Counted from the stretch's first letter, positions 19,395-29,667 are shown. The stretch is 64,000 nt of DNA from Candidatus Kuenenia stuttgartensis (GCA_945861865.1 CAMAWN010000006.1:1-64000); one strand, 5' to 3'. Program-made: numbers and translations. Notes: a model not told the origin generated them from the letters alone.

Positions 19395-20876
19395 TCATTC
19401 TGGCTTCAGCAGCGGGAAGGCGATGACGTCGCGAATCGTATTCGTGTTCGTGAGCAGCATCACCAGTCGGTCGATGCCGATGCCCATGCCTCCGGCCGGA
19501 GGCATGCCGACTTTCAGAGCGTGGACGAACTCGTGGTCCATTTTCGCCATTGAGTCTTCCTCGGCTTGGCCGGCAAGCTGCGTGCGAAACGTCTCCTCTT
19601 GCAGACGTGGATCGTTGAGTTCCGTGTAGGCGTTGGCAATTTCCAGACCGTGGATGAAGAGTTCAAACCGCTCGGCGATGCTGGGATCGGATTGCTTGCG
19701 CTTCGTCAGTGGGCACATCGAGGCCGGGTAGTCGATGACGAACACCGGGCCGACGAGCGCGTCCTCGACAGTCGCCTCGAAGACTTCGTTGACGAGCACA
19801 TCCGGGTGCTTGCCGGCGGTTTCGAGGTGCAACGATTTCGCTTTCGCCAGCACGGCGACAGCATCGTGCATGTCACAACCGGCGTGCTCTCGGAAGAGGT
19901 CGCCATATTTCGCTCGCTTCCACGGCGGAGTCAGATCGACTGTTTTGTCGGCCCATTGCAGCACGAGCGATTCGTTGCCGGCGGCCTTTGAGGCGTCGAG
20001 GACAATTTGCTCGCAGAGGTCCATCATCACTTCATAGTTCGCGTAAGCTTGATACAGCTCGATCATCGTGAATTCGGGATTGTGCGTCGCATCGACCCCT
20101 TCGTTGCGGAAGACTCGACCAATCTCGTAGACCCGCTCAATGCCGCCAACCATCAGCCGCTTGAGATGCAGTTCCAACGCGATCCGCAGATACAGGTTGA
20201 TATCGAGCGCGTTGTGGTGCGTGACGAACGGCCGCGCCGCCGCACCGCCGGCAATCGCGTGCAGCACGGGAGTCTCGGCCTCGACGTAGCCCTGCGCACC
20301 GAGCGTTGCTCGAACCGAACCGATGATCCGCGTCCGCTTCAGCAGCCGATCGAGGACTCCCTCATTGTAGATCATGTCGATGTAGCGATGCCGCAGAAGC
20401 ATCTCGATGTCGCTTGCCCCGTGAAATTTTTCCGGCGGCGTCGCCAGCGATTTGCACAGTGGCGTGAGCTGTTCGACGAAGATCGTCTTCTCGCCGGTCT
20501 TGGTGACTCGCAGCCGGCCGTCGATTCCGACGAGATCGCCGAGATCGAGTTGCTCAATCACCTGCCACGTCCGCTCCGGAACGTCCTTCATCGAAATCAT
20601 CAATTGGATGCGGCCGGTTGCGTCCTGGATGTGAAAGAACTTCAGCTTACCGCGATCGTTCTGCAACATGATCCTGCCGGCGACGCGAACTCGTTCGCCA
20701 TCGGTCCCGAATTCCGTTGGACACTTCTCGCGAGCGATCCCAATCGCCACATGCCCATCAAACCGCTGCCCCCACGGATCGATCCCAAGAGCTTCCAGCT
20801 TTTGCAACTTCTCCAAACGAGCCGCCTCCAAACGATGCGGTTCAGGCAATGAATCTGGCAACAACTTGTCTGACAT
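19395..20876 (-). CDS. lysS: Lysyl-tRNA synthetase, class II
   Basis: The 493-residue product has an OB-fold anticodon-binding domain ([35 protein letters not shown]) and the class II catalytic core: motif 1 in the LLRHRYIDM region, motif 2 [20 protein letters not shown], and motif 3 [15 protein letters not shown]. It charges tRNA-Lys with lysine. The ATG at 20876 ([16 protein letters not shown]) is chosen over the upstream frame extension to 20915. Nothing suggests a duplicate or truncated copy. Confidence 0.96.
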   Translation of the reverse strand: MSDKLLPDSLPEPHRLEAARLEKLQKLEALGIDPWGQRFDGHVAIGIAREKCPTEFGTDGERVRVAGRIMLQNDRGKLKFFHIQDATGRIQLMISMKDVPERTWQVIEQLDLGDLVGIDGRLRVTKTGEKTIFVEQLTPLCKSLATPPEKFHGASDIEMLLRHRYIDMIYNEGVLDRLLKRTRIIGSVRATLGAQGYVEAETPVLHAIAGGAAARPFVTHHNALDINLYLRIALELHLKRLMVGGIERVYEIGRVFRNEGVDATHNPEFTMIELYQAYANYEVMMDLCEQIVLDASKAAGNESLVLQWADKTVDLTPPWKRAKYGDLFREHAGCDMHDAVAVLAKAKSLHLETAGKHPDVLVNEVFEATVEDALVGPVFVIDYPASMCPLTKRKQSDPSIAERFELFIHGLEIANAYTELNDPRLQEETFRTQLAGQAEEDSMAKMDHEFVHALKVGMPPAGGMGIGIDRLVMLLTNTNTIRDVIAFPLLKPE

Positions 20877-20974
20877 TGATGACCCCAGCAATGACGATAA
20901 TCCACAAGAAAACACCGCAAACGCGTAGCGGATATTCGCAACCCAGACCTGACAGCGTCAATCCAGCGAACGAT

Positions 20975-21237
20975 CCCATCACTCGCTGGAACGAAGCCGC
21001 AGAATCCGATCACCACCGATTCTGGCTTGTAGATCACCGGCCATTGGCAGAATCCCCGTGTCTGCGACATCTCGCGAGCACGCTCGACGAATTGCTCGGT
21101 TCTTCCCGCGACCACGGTTCGCCATTGCCCACAAACTGCATGACGCTGCGATCAGCGCAGAGGGCCAGAAACGGCTCTATGTCTGCAGCCACCCAGTCTC
21201 GGAAAATCAGACGCTCAGTTTCGAGTGGCATCGTCAT
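20975..21237 (-). pseudogene. Frameshifted, truncated GNAT acetyltransferase remnant
   Basis: Reading from the ATG at 21237, the first frame gives LETERLIFRDWVAADIEPF and VMQFVGNGEPWSREE, which is the N-terminal half of a RimJ-like GNAT acetyltransferase. Around 21112-21119 the homologous sequence continues in another frame as TEQFVERAREMSQTRGFCQW and VIGFCGF. Restoring one A in the GAAGAACC run joins the two. After PASDG (about 20975) the similarity stops, and the acetyl-CoA-binding C-terminal half is missing. It lies between lysS and a DUF1552 gene and would not make a working enzyme. Confidence 0.8.
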
Positions 21238-21275
21238 CGAAGGATCAAATCTCCTGCGCGGCTTCACGTCAGACC

Positions 21276-21341
21276 GTAGCCACGCTCGCCTAGAGCGTGG
21301 GCGAACTTACGCAACGCCCACACTCTGGCGAGTGTGGCTAC
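21276..21341. repeat. Gene-junction palindrome, family C (copy 1)
   Basis: Left arm 21276-21303 begins GTAGCCACGCTC; right arm 21315-21341 ends GTGGCTAC. Each arm is itself a hairpin: CCACGCTC / GAGCGTGG on the left and CCACACTC / GAGTGTGG on the right. The right arm has changed two positions on both strands of the stem, which keeps pairing. The TAG within GTGTAGCC is the stop codon of the DUF1552 gene. Confidence 0.88.
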
Positions 21342-22690
21342 ACGAGTTCCTTGATGAGCCCGTCCGCCTCGCCGCCTTGAAAATACTTGGGCAGCGGAAC
21401 CTGCATGCGATCGAAGACGGTGCTCCACAGGTTGCCGAGGCGGACGTCCTCTTTGATGAGATGGCCTTGGTGTTTCACTCCCAGTCGCGCACCGCCGGCG
21501 AGCATGGCCGGCAAGTGATGATTATGGTGCGCGTTGATCGAGCCGCCGCTGCTGCCGTAGGCGACCAGCGTGTGGTCGAGCAGCGTGCCGTCCCCCTCCT
21601 TGATCGACTTCAGCTTGTTGAGGAAGTAGGCCCAGTCTTCCATGTACCAGATGTCGGCCTGAGTCCACCACTTGAGCATGTCGGGGTCTTCGCCGTGATG
21701 GGTCATGCCGTGGTAGTTGTACGGGTTGCCCATGTCCTTCCAGGCACCGGTGCCGTCCGAGCCGTCCATGCGAGCGAGGTATGTGATCACTCGCGTGCTG
21801 TCGGTCTGCAACGCCAGCGCGATCACGTCGTACATCAGCCGTTGATAGCGGCGATATTCCAATCCTGACTTGTCGGGGTCGAGCGCCTGCTCCTTGCCGA
21901 ACTGGATCGTCGCGACGCTCGGCTTCGGTTTGCGGAGCCAGTCCTTCTCCTCTTGCATGCGCCGCTCCAGATCGCGAACGCCGGTCAGGTACTCGTCGAG
22001 CTTGCGGCGATCATCAACACCCAGCGTCCCATTCAATCGCCGTGCCTCGTCGCCGAGCGAATCGAGCACGCTCGCCCGCCGCACGAACTCCGCCTCGCGA
22101 ACATTCAACGACTCGGCGTTCTCCTGTCGGAACAACTGATCGAACAACACATGCGGACGATTCTCCGACGGAATCGGCGTTCCGCTCGGACTCCACGAAA
22201 GCGTCTGGTCGTAGTAGCCGCCGAAGCCAGTCCCTCGTTTGATCCCCAACGACAGCGACGGAAACCGCGTCTGCCGCCCAATCGCCGCCGCCAGTTCTTG
22301 ATCACACGAGACTCGCAGCTTCGCCCCCGCGCTGCGCGTGTTGGTGCCGGTCAAAAATGTCCGATCGCCGACGTGCCCGCCGGAATACGTCAGCTTCAAT
22401 CCCGAAACGACCGTGAACTCGCGCCGCAGTTCTTCCAGTGGCTTGAGAATCGGCGTGACGGTGTAATCACCGCCGGTGTCAGCGGGAGTGAAATCGCGAC
22501 CGTTGATCCCCAGCCCGAAGAAACAGAAGACCGCTCGCCGCGGCGTTTCACTCGCTGCGAGATCACCAGCGAAGGTCGCCGACTGGGCGCGAACACTCAT
22601 GGCATCAAGCCACGGAAGAGCCAGTGAAATGCCGGCACCCTTGAGAAACGTCCGGCGGGGAATCGGTTGACGCTTTTGGAGAATGTTCAT
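21338..22690 (-). CDS. DUF1552 family exported protein with Tat-type signal
   Basis: The 450-residue product begins with a twin-arginine leader (PRRTFLKGAGISLALPWLDA) and then the DUF1552 pattern: RRAVFCFFGLGINGRDF, PLEELRREFTVVSGL, GGHVGDRTFLTGT, SCDQELAAAIG, and a C-terminal HHNHHLPAMLAGGARLGVKHQ. The family is planctomycete- and verrucomicrobia-rich and is normally encoded next to a cytochrome-like DUF1592 partner, which is not seen here. Its function is unknown. The stop codon lies inside a family C palindrome. Region 22691-22937 downstream of the VWA gene shows no feature. Confidence 0.9.
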   Translation of the reverse strand: MNILQKRQPIPRRTFLKGAGISLALPWLDAMSVRAQSATFAGDLAASETPRRAVFCFFGLGINGRDFTPADTGGDYTVTPILKPLEELRREFTVVSGLKLTYSGGHVGDRTFLTGTNTRSAGAKLRVSCDQELAAAIGRQTRFPSLSLGIKRGTGFGGYYDQTLSWSPSGTPIPSENRPHVLFDQLFRQENAESLNVREAEFVRRASVLDSLGDEARRLNGTLGVDDRRKLDEYLTGVRDLERRMQEEKDWLRKPKPSVATIQFGKEQALDPDKSGLEYRRYQRLMYDVIALALQTDSTRVITYLARMDGSDGTGAWKDMGNPYNYHGMTHHGEDPDMLKWWTQADIWYMEDWAYFLNKLKSIKEGDGTLLDHTLVAYGSSGGSINAHHNHHLPAMLAGGARLGVKHQGHLIKEDVRLGNLWSTVFDRMQVPLPKYFQGGEADGLIKELV

Positions 22691-22937
22691 GAACAGTGTA
22701 TCCCAAAAATTACGAGAGCGGACGGCGGGGAAATGGAGCCGATGGATGAGGTTGAAGGTGGTCGATTACCGAGGGACTGGACTTGCGCCCTGTTGTCGAT
22801 CTTCGCGAATCATGAATGGAGTTGGAAGATTGCGATGGCGTGTTGCGGAACTGGAGGCGTTGGTATCTCAGGGACATCATCTACAAACGTAGATCTGTTC
22901 ACATGCACGGCTCAAGCCGTCTGGCTTTGGTTATGGG

Positions 22938-25190
22938 CTACACGTATCCGCGGAAGAGTCGGAGCGTCCAGTCGGCGGCCTGCAACACGCACAGCAGCAA
23001 GATCAGGGAGAAGTTGTGCCACATGTCGAGCGCTTGCCGACGGACCACGGTTGTTGACGATCGCGAGTCGGCTCCGATCCAACCATCGGGCAGGCTCGGT
23101 TCGATCTTGCGGCCGTCGGTGGCTACCACCCAGCGTTCGAGAGTTGCGTGATCCACCGGCGATCCATCGGTTTCGTTTCCGCGAGAGGCGACCTCAATGA
23201 CGACGGAGGCGTCTGCCACGTTCTGGCCTTCGCTGCGAGCGGTCACGTCGATGCGATATCGTCCGGATTGCGACGGCTCGAATTGCGCGGACGATGTTTC
23301 ACTTCTCTGCTCGTGCGTCTGAAGTGAGAGAGGCAATCGTCGTCCATCCGGAAGGATGACGGTGCCCTCGAATGTTGGCGCGGTCGTCTCCTCGCCAGCA
23401 GAGATTTCCGTAGCGATCCGAACCGAATCGCCGACTCGATACTGCGTCCGTTCTGGTCGCAGAAACAATTGGCGACGAGCTGACGTTTGCTCGGTGGGAG
23501 CCAAGGCTCGAAAGGCGTGTTGCCAGAACGTCGAATGCAGCGTCACGCCCTCATCAGTGCGGGGGCCGTGCGATTGCCATCGCCACAAGGTGTCCGTTCC
23601 GATGAACAAGACTCGCCCGCGTCCGACGTTTTGTTCCGCGATGACGACCAGCGGACCATAGGCGTTTTGCTGTCCGGCCGTTTCCAAAAGCACCGTGGCC
23701 AGTGGGCGTTTGCGGAGCACCGGATAGACATGTTCCAACGTCGGCAACGTCACGGCGGCTCGCGGGGATATGTCCGCAGCACTTTTTTCCTCCGTCAACG
23801 TGAACCACGACGAGGCTCTTCCTTCCGGCGTGAGTCGCACTTCGACTTGTCCGGAAATTGGCGTGCCCGATTCGCGCGTCAGCTCCACGGGCAACAGACG
23901 CGTCAGTTCGGGAGTGTCAACCCATTCCTCCAGATGCGTGCCGGCCATCACCACTAGAGATTTGCCCCCCTCCGTGACGGCTCCGTAAATGTGACGAGCC
24001 AAACCGCGCGGCCACGTCGCCGGCCGAACGTCTCCCAAGACGAGGGTATCGAAGCCGTCGAGTTCGCTGCGACTTTGCGGAAATCCCGCCAGCTTGACGC
24101 GGCGCTCCGGCTCACCGAATTGCACAAATGCATTTTCGCCACGCGACAACAAGGCCGTCAGGCTGAAACTCGGATCATCTTCCAGCACGCGGCGGAGATA
24201 TTTGAATTCCCATCGCCAACTGTCTTCGAGGATCAGCACATCGTGGCGATCATCGACGGCTTGCACGTTGACTGCATAAGCCTGATCGACGGGCACTTCG
24301 CCCTGCATCAACTGGAAGCGGTAGCGTTTGAGCCCCGCCTCTTTCGGCCGATGCGTGATCATCACGAACTGATCCTGCCCGGCCATCAGCCCTGTCAATT
24401 CGCGCCGTTGGATTTCCTGGCCATCTTCTTCGACAACGAGCGAGAGCCGATCGAGTCCATGATGCGGACGGATCGTGACCTGAAACGCCGTCTCCGACCC
24501 GATGAGCACGCGCTGCGCCGCCTGGACGAGCACGATCTCCGCAGCGGTCGTTGCCGGCTGATCGGGAGCTTTCGTGGGGGCAAGTACGTCGAGCGACAGC
24601 CCCAGTTCTTTGGCGACGGCAACCACATCCGCGGAACTGCGATGTTGTCCGTCGCTGACGATCAGTGCCCGGCTCGGCAAGGCAGACGATTCGCGCGATG
24701 CATTCAGCAGCCGGACGTAGTTCCAGGCCGACTTCAAACTCGTCGCGACATCAGTTCCCTCTCCGCGCGGCGCAGCTTGATCGAGGGCAGCCGGCGTGCT
24801 CGGATAGGCTCGCCGGTCGAACGTGAACCAATGCAACGAGTGAGTCCGAGCCGCGGCCTGCATCGCCGGGCTGTTCGCAAGCTGCTGCTTCACGTCTTCG
24901 AAGCGTGTGCCGTTGGCCGCTGGTGACGACATGCTCGCCGATGTATCGACCAGCACCAGTAGGCTGGGAGAATCGACGACGGTTCGCGGCACCGACAGCA
25001 CCGGCTGAAACAAGCCGAGGACCAGCAGCACGACCATTCCAATTCGGAGTGCGCCCAACTGCAGGATCGAGCGCCGTGGAACATGCTTTTGAATCAACAG
25101 CCGACTGCCAAACATCAGCGCTGCCAGCAGCGCGACACCAAACAGCGCGATCACCGCGGGATGCAACACGGGAAAGAATTGCCAGGTCAT
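22938..25190 (-). CDS. Membrane VWA-domain protein, last gene of the MoxR/BatA cluster
   Basis: The 750-residue product starts MTWQFFPVLHPAVIALFGVA with two N-terminal membrane segments, followed by a von Willebrand A domain with a MIDAS-like DTSASMSSPAA and later IVSDGQHRS. The middle contains a glutamine-amidotransferase-like stretch (VLILEDSWRWEFKYLRRVL, LVVMAGTHLEEW), and a beta-sandwich region follows. A single C-terminal helix (LILLLCVLQAADWTL) re-anchors it. The start ATG shares one base with the stop of the upstream BatA-type gene (TGATG), so the two are coupled. Partner proteins of MoxR-type AAA+ chaperones are the known context. Confidence 0.85.
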   Translation of the reverse strand: MTWQFFPVLHPAVIALFGVALLAALMFGSRLLIQKHVPRRSILQLGALRIGMVVLLVLGLFQPVLSVPRTVVDSPSLLVLVDTSASMSSPAANGTRFEDVKQQLANSPAMQAAARTHSLHWFTFDRRAYPSTPAALDQAAPRGEGTDVATSLKSAWNYVRLLNASRESSALPSRALIVSDGQHRSSADVVAVAKELGLSLDVLAPTKAPDQPATTAAEIVLVQAAQRVLIGSETAFQVTIRPHHGLDRLSLVVEEDGQEIQRRELTGLMAGQDQFVMITHRPKEAGLKRYRFQLMQGEVPVDQAYAVNVQAVDDRHDVLILEDSWRWEFKYLRRVLEDDPSFSLTALLSRGENAFVQFGEPERRVKLAGFPQSRSELDGFDTLVLGDVRPATWPRGLARHIYGAVTEGGKSLVVMAGTHLEEWVDTPELTRLLPVELTRESGTPISGQVEVRLTPEGRASSWFTLTEEKSAADISPRAAVTLPTLEHVYPVLRKRPLATVLLETAGQQNAYGPLVVIAEQNVGRGRVLFIGTDTLWRWQSHGPRTDEGVTLHSTFWQHAFRALAPTEQTSARRQLFLRPERTQYRVGDSVRIATEISAGEETTAPTFEGTVILPDGRRLPLSLQTHEQRSETSSAQFEPSQSGRYRIDVTARSEGQNVADASVVIEVASRGNETDGSPVDHATLERWVVATDGRKIEPSLPDGWIGADSRSSTTVVRRQALDMWHNFSLILLLCVLQAADWTLRLFRGYV

Positions 25191-27403
25191 CAGGACTCGA
25201 CTCCTTCCCGCTCGCGCAGCGGAGCGACAAACCCGCGTCGGCGATGATGCGATGTGCTCAGCGCGGGATTCATCCGCGGGCACAGCCAGTGCGTCAGAAA
25301 CATCTCGGCCAGCAAGCAGAGACACGCCAAGCTGACGAGCCACGGTTCCAGGGCAAGCCGACGGTCAACAGAAGTTGCATTCGCGACGGAAGCGGTCGGC
25401 TGTTCGATTTTCATTTCGGCCGGAGTCCACCAAGCGTGGAATTTGTCCGGATCGAAAGGTTCCAGGCGGCTATCCGCTCGGCCGGGTTGAACAACCAGGA
25501 TCAAGTCCGGCTCCGAACCATCGTGCGGCTTGATGTGATAGAAGCCGGACTCCGATGTTTCCGACAGAGTGAGCCAAGTGCGATTCGACACCGTATGCAC
25601 CGGAGCAGACACCGCACGGCCAGTCGGCGAGATGACACGCGGAGGCTGCGTTGAGTCAAATGATTCTGGCAGAGCCACGGTCATCGTCTCGCCGGACGTG
25701 AATTGACGTCGAATTCCAGCCGATTGCAAATGCAGCAGCAGTCGATCCACCAGCGGCACAAAACTTTTCCGGCGCGGCAGATCGCACCAGCGGTCATCGG
25801 CCGAGCCATTGATCACGACCACACGACCGGCCTCCACGCGACGCGCGATCAACGCCGGCGTTCCGTCTTCCAACGTGGCCAGCACTTCATCAGCCGTCGT
25901 CAGCGGACTGCCGAATCGATACCAAGCTCGCGATTCAGTGCCGGCAAGATCACCCACCTCTGGATCGACCAAGCCCGTTAGCAGCGGATGGCGATCATTC
26001 CATTGTTTCCAAGGAGACAGTCCGCCTCGCTTCGCATCAGCCTGAACGCTTCCGGCTAATTCACCCGGCAACAAGCTGTGACCTGAGACAAGCGGCTGCA
26101 CAAAGGCGCGATTGTAAAGTTCCGGGTCCACGGCTGGTCCCAAGAACATGGCGAGACCGGCCCCACGGCGAACCCGCTCCGAGATCGCTGTGGACAATGC
26201 TTCGCTGAGACCGGGGACATCGGCCAATAGGATCACATCGGCCGAGGCGATCTCCGTAGCCGACACCGTGATCGGCGTGCGGAGGACGAGCTGTCCGTCA
26301 GCCGCAATGGAGCCTGTTTCCGCCAGCGAACGGATCGCCGTTTCCAACGCCAGTCCGGGACGAAGAGCCGCATCAGCTCCGGTGTTCGGCGTGATGAGCA
26401 GTAGCCGCGGATCGCCGGTGCTGTCGAGGTCGCAGAAATACAGATCGTCGTCGGGCAGCTCATCCGACGGCTCCAGTTTCAACGTGACCAGACTTCCCTT
26501 CCGATCAAACGTCGTGGGCAAGGGCAAGTCGAGCGCCATTCGTCGCCCCGGTTGCAACGTCAGCGGAAACTCTTGTTGTTCGACGCCGGACAAACCGACA
26601 ACTCGCAGCGTTCGCTGCATCACGCCGTCACTGGCACATGAGGCCTCCACATGCAGCACGGTTTCTGAATTTCGAGTTCGCAGACGCGCGGCGGTGAGCC
26701 AGCCGTTCCGCGGCGCAGGCAATCCGACATCGATCAATCGCAACGAGACCTTGGCATGTTCGGCAATCTCTCGGGCGAACGTCGAGACTTCGTTCGTGTT
26801 CCAGCCATTCGCGGGGTTGTCGGTCAAAAAGACGATCTCGACATGAACTCCCGGACGCCGCTGCGCCAACAACGAACGAATGGGTTCAAACGCCGAGTCA
26901 AGCTGCGTTTCCGCCGATCCCGTTTGCAGGCTGGATAACGACGGCAAATACAGCGTGGCCTCGTTCGTCCACGGGGCCAGCACTTCGGTCGTGCTCCCCG
27001 TGAGCAGCACAGCCGTCCGATCTCCCGGCAGCGTTTTGCGGATCAGTTGCGATGCGAGATTACGGGCCGTCTCCCACGGACTCGGACGTCCTTCGACACG
27101 TCGCCCCATGCTGCGGCTGATGTCGAGCACCACGATCCGATCGAGACCGGTCGCCGTTCCCGTCGGCGACCAGATCGGTCGCGCGAGAGCCAGCACCAGC
27201 AACGTCAGAAATCCGGCACGCAACAAAAACAAGAGCACCTGATGCCACTGAATCCGCCGTGCCATCCGTTGCTGGGTCAGATGGAGCCAACGCAAACTGC
27301 TGAACGGCGTTTGTCGCACATGCCGAGGCTTGAAGAGATGCACGACAATGGGAATGGCCAGCAAGGCCAGACCGAACAGCGCGCCGGAGGTCAAGAAGGT
27401 CAT
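25190..27403 (-). CDS. BatA-type protein with VWA domain
   Basis: The 737-residue product has the BatA N-terminal domain (LFGLALLAIPIVVHLFKPR, then FSSLRWL and a second helix LLFLLRAGFLTLLVLALA), a VWA domain with the MIDAS motif DISRSMGRR, later FLTDNPANGW, a long central region, and a C-terminal membrane helix (LVSLACLCLLAEMFLTHWL). The start overlaps the stop of the DUF58 gene by ATGA. The family is linked with MoxR ATPases and stress or envelope maturation, but no substrate is defined. Confidence 0.88.
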   Translation of the reverse strand: MTFLTSGALFGLALLAIPIVVHLFKPRHVRQTPFSSLRWLHLTQQRMARRIQWHQVLLFLLRAGFLTLLVLALARPIWSPTGTATGLDRIVVLDISRSMGRRVEGRPSPWETARNLASQLIRKTLPGDRTAVLLTGSTTEVLAPWTNEATLYLPSLSSLQTGSAETQLDSAFEPIRSLLAQRRPGVHVEIVFLTDNPANGWNTNEVSTFAREIAEHAKVSLRLIDVGLPAPRNGWLTAARLRTRNSETVLHVEASCASDGVMQRTLRVVGLSGVEQQEFPLTLQPGRRMALDLPLPTTFDRKGSLVTLKLEPSDELPDDDLYFCDLDSTGDPRLLLITPNTGADAALRPGLALETAIRSLAETGSIAADGQLVLRTPITVSATEIASADVILLADVPGLSEALSTAISERVRRGAGLAMFLGPAVDPELYNRAFVQPLVSGHSLLPGELAGSVQADAKRGGLSPWKQWNDRHPLLTGLVDPEVGDLAGTESRAWYRFGSPLTTADEVLATLEDGTPALIARRVEAGRVVVINGSADDRWCDLPRRKSFVPLVDRLLLHLQSAGIRRQFTSGETMTVALPESFDSTQPPRVISPTGRAVSAPVHTVSNRTWLTLSETSESGFYHIKPHDGSEPDLILVVQPGRADSRLEPFDPDKFHAWWTPAEMKIEQPTASVANATSVDRRLALEPWLVSLACLCLLAEMFLTHWLCPRMNPALSTSHHRRRGFVAPLREREGVES

Positions 27404-28449
27404 CGTCGCACCTTGCTGCGCCGGTTCAGATAAGCCGACAGCGCCTGATCGTACGGCTGTCGAGTGTTGATCAAGTGGTAGTCGATGCCGGCTTCGGCCA
27501 GCCCTTTTCGATAGAACTCACCGCACTGCCGGACTTGCTCGAGATAGCCGTCGCGCACAGCGGCCGGATCGATTTCCAACTCCTCGCCGGTTTCCAGATC
27601 ACGGAACTGAGTTGCCCCTTGAAACGGGAATTCCAGTTCGGCGGCATCCTGAAGATGGAACACGATCACATCGTGCTTCAGACTGCGCAATTGCCGAATG
27701 GCTCGCAGTGTTTGATCGGGGTCGTCGATCAAATCGCTGATGACGACGACCATCCCTCGCCGTTTGAGATTCCGCGCGATCTGCCGCAGACTGCTGGGCA
27801 TGTCCGTCCCTCCGGCCGGCGGATTCTCGATCATCACCTTCATCATCTGCCGGAGATGTGGTCGCCGGCAACGAGGCTGCACCAGCATGCCCGGCTTCGT
27901 CCCGAACAACGCCAGTCCGCAAGCATCCTGTTGCCGCAGCACTAAGTAGCCCAGGCAACTGGCGAGGAAGCAGGCGTAATCCCATTTGGTCAACAAGCCG
28001 GTGCCAAACGCCATCGACGCGGAACGGTCCATGAGCAGATAGCAGCGAAGATTCGTCTCCTCTTCAAACCGTTTGATGTAGTAATGGTCCGTGCGAGCAT
28101 ACAGATGCCAGTCGAGATATTTCAGATCGTCACCGGCGACGTACTCCCGATGATCGGCGAACTCCACAGAGAAGCCGTGAAAGGGGCTTTTGTGCAACCC
28201 ATTCAAAAAACCTTCGACGACCAGCCGAGCCAACAGCGGCGACAACCCGATGCGAGCCAGCACCTCGGGTTGCAGATATTTTTCCGAGGCAGTCCCAGGT
28301 AATCCCTCAGCCAAACTCGGCGGTCCCGATTGCTGCGCCAAAGCTTGATGCAACTTTTGCATGAGCACCGACGACGCCGGACCAAGCTGCCTCCACCAAG
28401 CCGTTCGCGGCTGAAAACTCTTCGCGGCAGGTGAAGGGCTGGCGGACAT
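27400..28449 (-). CDS. DUF58 protein of the MoxR cluster
   Basis: The 349-residue product carries the DUF58 signature VEFADHREYVAGDDLKYLDW, followed by ARTDHYYIKRFEEETNLRCY and a VWA-like stretch LLMDRSASMAFGTGLLTKWD with ISDLIDDPDQTLRAI. No signal peptide is present. The start is the ATG at 28449 (MSASPSPAAKSFQPRT); MQKLHQALAQQ further in is an alternative. It follows moxR, separated by a family C palindrome, and overlaps the BatA gene by ATGA. DUF58 proteins work with MoxR and BatA-like partners. Confidence 0.92.
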   Translation of the reverse strand: MSASPSPAAKSFQPRTAWWRQLGPASSVLMQKLHQALAQQSGPPSLAEGLPGTASEKYLQPEVLARIGLSPLLARLVVEGFLNGLHKSPFHGFSVEFADHREYVAGDDLKYLDWHLYARTDHYYIKRFEEETNLRCYLLMDRSASMAFGTGLLTKWDYACFLASCLGYLVLRQQDACGLALFGTKPGMLVQPRCRRPHLRQMMKVMIENPPAGGTDMPSSLRQIARNLKRRGMVVVISDLIDDPDQTLRAIRQLRSLKHDVIVFHLQDAAELEFPFQGATQFRDLETGEELEIDPAAVRDGYLEQVRQCGEFYRKGLAEAGIDYHLINTRQPYDQALSAYLNRRSKVRR

Positions 28450-28459
28450 ACAGCATCTC

Positions 28460-28529
28460 GTAGCCACGCTCGCCAGAGCGTGGGCAGTGGGCAGTACCTG
28501 CAATCCCACGCTCTGGCGAGCGTGGCTAC
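28460..28529. repeat. Gene-junction palindrome, family C (copy 2)
   Basis: Arms 28460-28484 and 28505-28529 are perfect 25-bp inverted copies around a 20-bp centre. Each arm folds as CCACGCTC / GAGCGTGG with a 4-nt loop. It fills the moxR to DUF58 spacer inside the operon. Confidence 0.92.
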
Positions 28530-28536
28530 TTGCAAC

Positions 28537-29541
28537 TTACTTTTTCCGCTCCGGCACGATTTCGAGCAACCGGCGGACGATGTCGTCCGTGGTCGTCCCT
28601 TCGGCCTCGGCGGCAAAGCTGCAGGAAATGCGATGACGCAACACCGGGAGCGCCAAATGACGCACGTCATCGCACGAGACATTGATCCGGCCGTTCAATG
28701 CGGCGAGGCACTTCGCGCACAAGATCAGCGCCTGGCTGGCGCGGGGACCAGCTCCCCAGGAGACTTGGTCTTCGATGAAGTCGGGAACCCCAGGTTCGCC
28801 AGGTCTTGTTGCTCGGACCAAATCAACGGCGTACTGCGTGACGTGCTTCGATATGGGAAGACTTCGCACGAGCTTCTGCATGTTAATGACGGCGTCGTGA
28901 TCGCAAATCGGCTGAAGATCGACGGTCGCGTTCGATGTCGTTCGCTCAACGATCAGTTCTTCTTCGTCCAGGCCGGGATATTTGATGAACGTGTTGAGCA
29001 GGAAGCGATCCTTCTGAGCCTCGGGTAACGGATACGTCCCTTCCTGGTCGATTGGGTTTTGCGTCGCCAGTACGAAGAACGGTTTCGCGAGCGGGTACGT
29101 CTTGCCGCCGGCGGTGACTTCATGCTCCTGCATCGCCTGCAACAGCGCGGCCTGGGTTTTCGGCGGCGTGCGGTTGATTTCGTCAGCGAGCACGAGGTTG
29201 GTGAAGATCGGGCCGGCCACGAAGACTGTCACGCGCTTGCCGGTGGTGTGGTCATCCTCGATGACATTCGTCCCGACGATATCCGACGGCATCAAGTCGG
29301 GCGTGAATTGGATGCGTTTGAAATTCAACGACAGCAGTTGCGCCAACGTGTTGATCATCAGCGTCTTCGCCAAACCGGGGACGCCTTCCAACAGGTTGTG
29401 CCCCCCGGCGAAGATCGTGATCAGCAATTCCTCCAGGACGGATCGCTGACCGACGATCACGCGGGACATGCCGTCCAACATCTGGGTATGCAGTTCTTGC
29501 AGTTGCGCCAAGTCGCGCTCAATGTCGGCAGGTTCGATCAT
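28537..29541 (-). CDS. MoxR-family AAA+ ATPase
   Basis: The 334-residue product shows the MoxR family hallmarks: VIVGQRSVLEELLITIFAGG, Walker A-type LEGVPGLAKTLMINTLA, RIQFTPDLMPSDIVG, Walker B LVLADEINRTPPKTQAALLQ, the sensor-1 stretch FVLATQNPIDQEGTYPLPEA and the arginine-containing DRFLL. MoxR ATPases are chaperone-like and act with VWA and DUF58 proteins. The ATG at 29541 (MIEPADIERDLAQLQ) gives the usual length. It sits downstream of the DUF4159 gene with a palindrome between. Confidence 0.95.
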   Translation of the reverse strand: MIEPADIERDLAQLQELHTQMLDGMSRVIVGQRSVLEELLITIFAGGHNLLEGVPGLAKTLMINTLAQLLSLNFKRIQFTPDLMPSDIVGTNVIEDDHTTGKRVTVFVAGPIFTNLVLADEINRTPPKTQAALLQAMQEHEVTAGGKTYPLAKPFFVLATQNPIDQEGTYPLPEAQKDRFLLNTFIKYPGLDEEELIVERTTSNATVDLQPICDHDAVINMQKLVRSLPISKHVTQYAVDLVRATRPGEPGVPDFIEDQVSWGAGPRASQALILCAKCLAALNGRINVSCDDVRHLALPVLRHRISCSFAAEAEGTTTDDIVRRLLEIVPERKK

Positions 29542-29592
29542 GGTGTGGGCTTCAGCTAGGTGGGTGGAGTTCGCTGGTGGGATGATTGGCGG

Positions 29593-29656
29593 GAGCCACG
29601 CTCGCCAAGAGCGTGGGTGGATTCGTGAAGACCCACGTTCTTGGCGAACATGGCTA
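29593..29656. repeat. Gene-junction palindrome, family C (copy 3)
   Basis: Left arm from 29593 (AGCCACGCTCGCC) and right arm 29632-29656 match at about 22 of 26 positions. The right arm keeps pairing through paired changes: CCACGTTC with GAACATGG where other copies have CCACGCTC with GAGCGTGG, with one C/A mismatch. It lies between the DUF4159 stop and the moxR start. Confidence 0.85.
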
Positions 29657-29667
29657 CACGATTTCAT

